64,000 nt of DNA. Origin: Undaria pinnatifida (lineage: Eukaryota; Sar; Phaeophyceae; Laminariales; Alariaceae). The stretch spans positions 3,142,061 through 3,206,060 of the forward strand of contig JABAKD010000024.1 in assembly GCA_012845835.1 (NCBI GenBank). The letters run 5' to 3'. Below, one piece after another: positions 62,040 through 64,000 of this stretch. How positions within the stretch are numbered: the first letter of the stretch is position 1; every line of letters starts with the position of its first letter. The notes below the pieces were generated by a model that saw nothing but the letters and a program-made list of their open reading frames with translations, did no database searches and was not told the origin of the DNA. The translations under genes were made by a program, and so were the position numbers.

Positions 62040-62650
62040 TAGGGCGTTACGTTGGCGGAAAAGGGGGGGATGGAATACCGGTCGGAGACAATTCAGGGGG
62101 AAGGAGGCGGGAGAAAGGGGAGAGGGGAGATGAATTAGTATGGGGATGAGTACGGGGGGGGGGTTAAGGGGCGGGGCAGGGGAGAGGTGATTAGGGAGGG
62201 CAGGGGTGAAGGGGGGGGGGTGATGAGGCTGATGGGGGGGAGGGCGTGAGGGTAGGTGAGGCGTGGACAGAGTAAGGAGGCTGAAGGTCGGGGGACGTGA
62301 GGGGGAGACGTGATCAGCGGAGGCGAGGAAAAGGAGAGAGGGGGTGGGGGGGCGGGAAGGTAAGACGGAGGCGGGGATGAGGGCGGGGGGGGGTGAGAGG
62401 GGTGATTGGGGGGGAGGGATGCGAGGGCGGGGATTAGGGTCAGGAGGGAGGGAGGGGTGGAGGGGGGCGAGGGGTGTGACAGGTGGGGGAGGATTAGAGA
62501 GGGAGGGGTGAAAGGCGACGGGAGGAGAGGGGTGATGGGAAGGGGAAAAGGGTGAGAGTGCGGGGGGTGAAGTATGGGTGTAGGAGGGCGAGTGTGGGGG
62601 GAGGATGAGGGGAGGAGGGCGGGAGAGAGAAGGAGGGACGGAGGGGGGGG
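62040..62650 (+). repeat. 600-bp purine-rich G tract
   Basis: Almost entirely G and A on the + strand, with no clear fixed period. It abuts the poly(C)-ended remnant at 62645. Confidence 0.85.
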
Positions 62651-62990
62651 GCGTACTCAGCTGTTGCGTGCCTTAGTTATTTGACCGTTGACCACGCACC
62701 CCTTTGGAGACGGAGCACCGTTCCTACTCCTTACAGAGACACTTCCAACGTTTGGGCGCTTATTAAGCTTTTTCCACATATTGCATGCCTGGTAGGAACT
62801 GTTTCCTTATCCTATCCCCGTCTTGTTTTGCCGTCTGTGGCCACCATCTAGATCTCCTAGAATAGCGATCGTTTTCTTGCTACTCTCTAGTCTACCAAAC
62901 TCTTCCGCGTCACATACGTCTAATTTTCTCATCTCCTCCTCTAACGCATCCCGTTCCTCCTGGCATATTTTACATTCTCCTACTATGTGA
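62645..62990 (-). mobile_element. Retroelement remnant, type 2, longest coding trace
   Basis: Minus strand reads RTHIVGECKICQEERDALEE, EMRKLDVCDAEEFGRLESS, KKTIAILGD before frame decay, then the conserved 3' end and poly(C). This links the type-2 units to a LINE-like C-terminus with a Cys-x-x-Cys near the end. Confidence 0.65.
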
Positions 62991-63267
62991 GTCCTACTCT
63001 ATTGTTGTGTTACTATAGAGGTGCAGAATCTTACTACGGTAGCCCCCCCAACTTTTCTTCAACGAACTCGCCGGTTTTGAAACCAACTCCCGGCCGTATC
63101 TCCCGAAATACGGTGCCCCTTGCCGTCCCGACGTCATCGTTCGATAGACCTTTGCAAACAGGAAACTGTTTGAGGATGTTGTTTTCATGGCATCCTTCCT
63201 CGTGTCTAGCAGCCATGATTCATTGAAATCTTCGTTAAAGAAGATCGCCGGTTTTTGGGGGGGCTAT

Positions 63268-63523
63268 CGTAGAATCAGTCTGCACCACTTTTTTTTGTAA
63301 TACTACCCCTCAATTTGGGATCTTAAGACCCTCCGAAAAACTGAGTTGGAAACAAAAAAATACAAAAAAAGCTCCTTCCGGATGAAAAATCCCATGGCCT
63401 AGGTACAGAACGAGCATCATGCGCAAACAAAATGGCCAATTTCCGACGATTTTGTGTTAAGGAGCCCCGTCGTCCAGAAACCAGTTCAGAAGCAAAGTGC
63501 TACCTCTATCGTAGCACGCGTCA
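63268..63523 (-). mobile_element. MITE-B copy, near full length
   Basis: Reverse orientation: 'cagtctgcaccac' … 'aaaaatcccatggcctaggt' … 'gtgctacctctatcgtagca' then cgcgtc. Confidence 0.85.
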
Positions 63524-63612
63524 ATCATTGCTGTGCCACACGGGCACATAGGTGCATCCACGTTCTCCTCCTTCCGACTACCAGTATACCTCTTTCTTCT
63601 TTCTGGTAGGTC

Positions 63613-64000
63613 AAGGGGGGGGGGGCGTGTACTCAGTTTGTGCATGGCCGTAGTCGTATGGCCACAGACTCTCGCACCCCTATTATGCCGGGACAGAGCA
63701 CGTTGGGTGTTCACAAACTAGGCAGACATTGTTTGCTTGCACTAAGCGCGCAGCGCCGTGAGGTGTTCGGCGAGTCGCGTGAAGGGTAAACTGCGTCTTT
63801 CCAAGAGCCGCTCGTAGAACGGACTTCGACACCTCGTGCCTACTTTCTTGCTTATGGATAACAGCGCCAATGAGTTACTTTATTTTCTTGTGCAGCCACT
63901 CCAGATACAGCAATGGGTATTACTATGTACCTGCCTCGTGCGTGCCTTACCATATTCAACACTACGTGATGCGATCATTCCCCTTGTGCGGCGTTAGAGT
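63613..64000 (-). mobile_element. Poly(C)-ended retroelement remnant, type 1, runs off the window
   Basis: G-run 63615-63625, 'tactcagtttgtgcatggcc', 'atgccgggacagagcacgtt', through to 'gatcattccccttgtgcggc' at the right edge. Confidence 0.75.

Overview
This window looks like nuclear DNA from a eukaryote, most likely a stramenopile and possibly a brown alga. The genes are broken into many short exons by introns of about 0.3-2.7 kb. Simple-sequence arrays, MITEs and retroelement fragments are abundant, and one N-terminal exon (45474-45651) encodes a signal peptide followed by a Phe at the predicted cleavage point, as in heterokont plastid pre-sequences. The lineage is inference; no taxonomic search was possible. 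There is no operon structure, CRISPR array, rRNA or intact tRNA.

Layout. 1-11.6 kb is mostly repeats, with two isolated minus-strand exons (2543-2713, unknown; 8245-8359, resembling the small TFIIIC tau55-type domain). 11.7-27.4 kb (+) is a complete ten-exon gene for TRM5, the tRNA guanine-37 N1-methyltransferase. 27.4-35.6 kb is non-genic: retroelement 3' ends, a foldback MITE, a CCATGG satellite interrupted by a 5'-truncated non-LTR retrotransposon (30.4-32.6 kb), and one weak exon. 35.6-43.7 kb (-) is a nine-exon gene for a JmjC/cupin 2-oxoglutarate oxygenase of the ribosomal-oxygenase type, with a phase-compatible plastid-type leader exon 2 kb upstream. 46-51.7 kb is repeats, including a 310-bp tandem array. 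51.8-55.8 kb (-) holds a 730-codon low-complexity ORF and two orphan exons. 57.7-61.2 kb (-) holds four or more exons of a coiled-coil protein that may be SMC5-like. 61.2-64 kb is purine-rich DNA and retroelement remnants.

Main observation. The introns of all three multi-exon genes contain decayed tandem copies of the neighbouring exon edge together with its splice site. TRM5 exon 1 has four such copies, exon 2 has three, and exons 4, 5, 8 and 9 have one each. JmjC exon 2 has two, exon 3 about five, and exons 4 and 7 one each. Two coiled-coil exons have two each. Introns here appear to grow by junction-spanning tandem duplication, often with a step near 180 bp. A second unusual feature is that 4 of the 17 introns fixed by reading frame and family alignment use a GC donor (gcgaga or gcgagc) instead of GT.

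The mobile elements form readable families: a non-LTR element with an (AAC)n tail, a tRNA-derived SINE with the same tail, retroelement 3' ends finished by poly(C), and several MITE families. One MITE is nested in a retroelement remnant with an 8-bp target duplication. The two best-defined genes act in translation (tRNA modification; a family that includes ribosomal-protein hydroxylases), but nothing in the sequence links them functionally.
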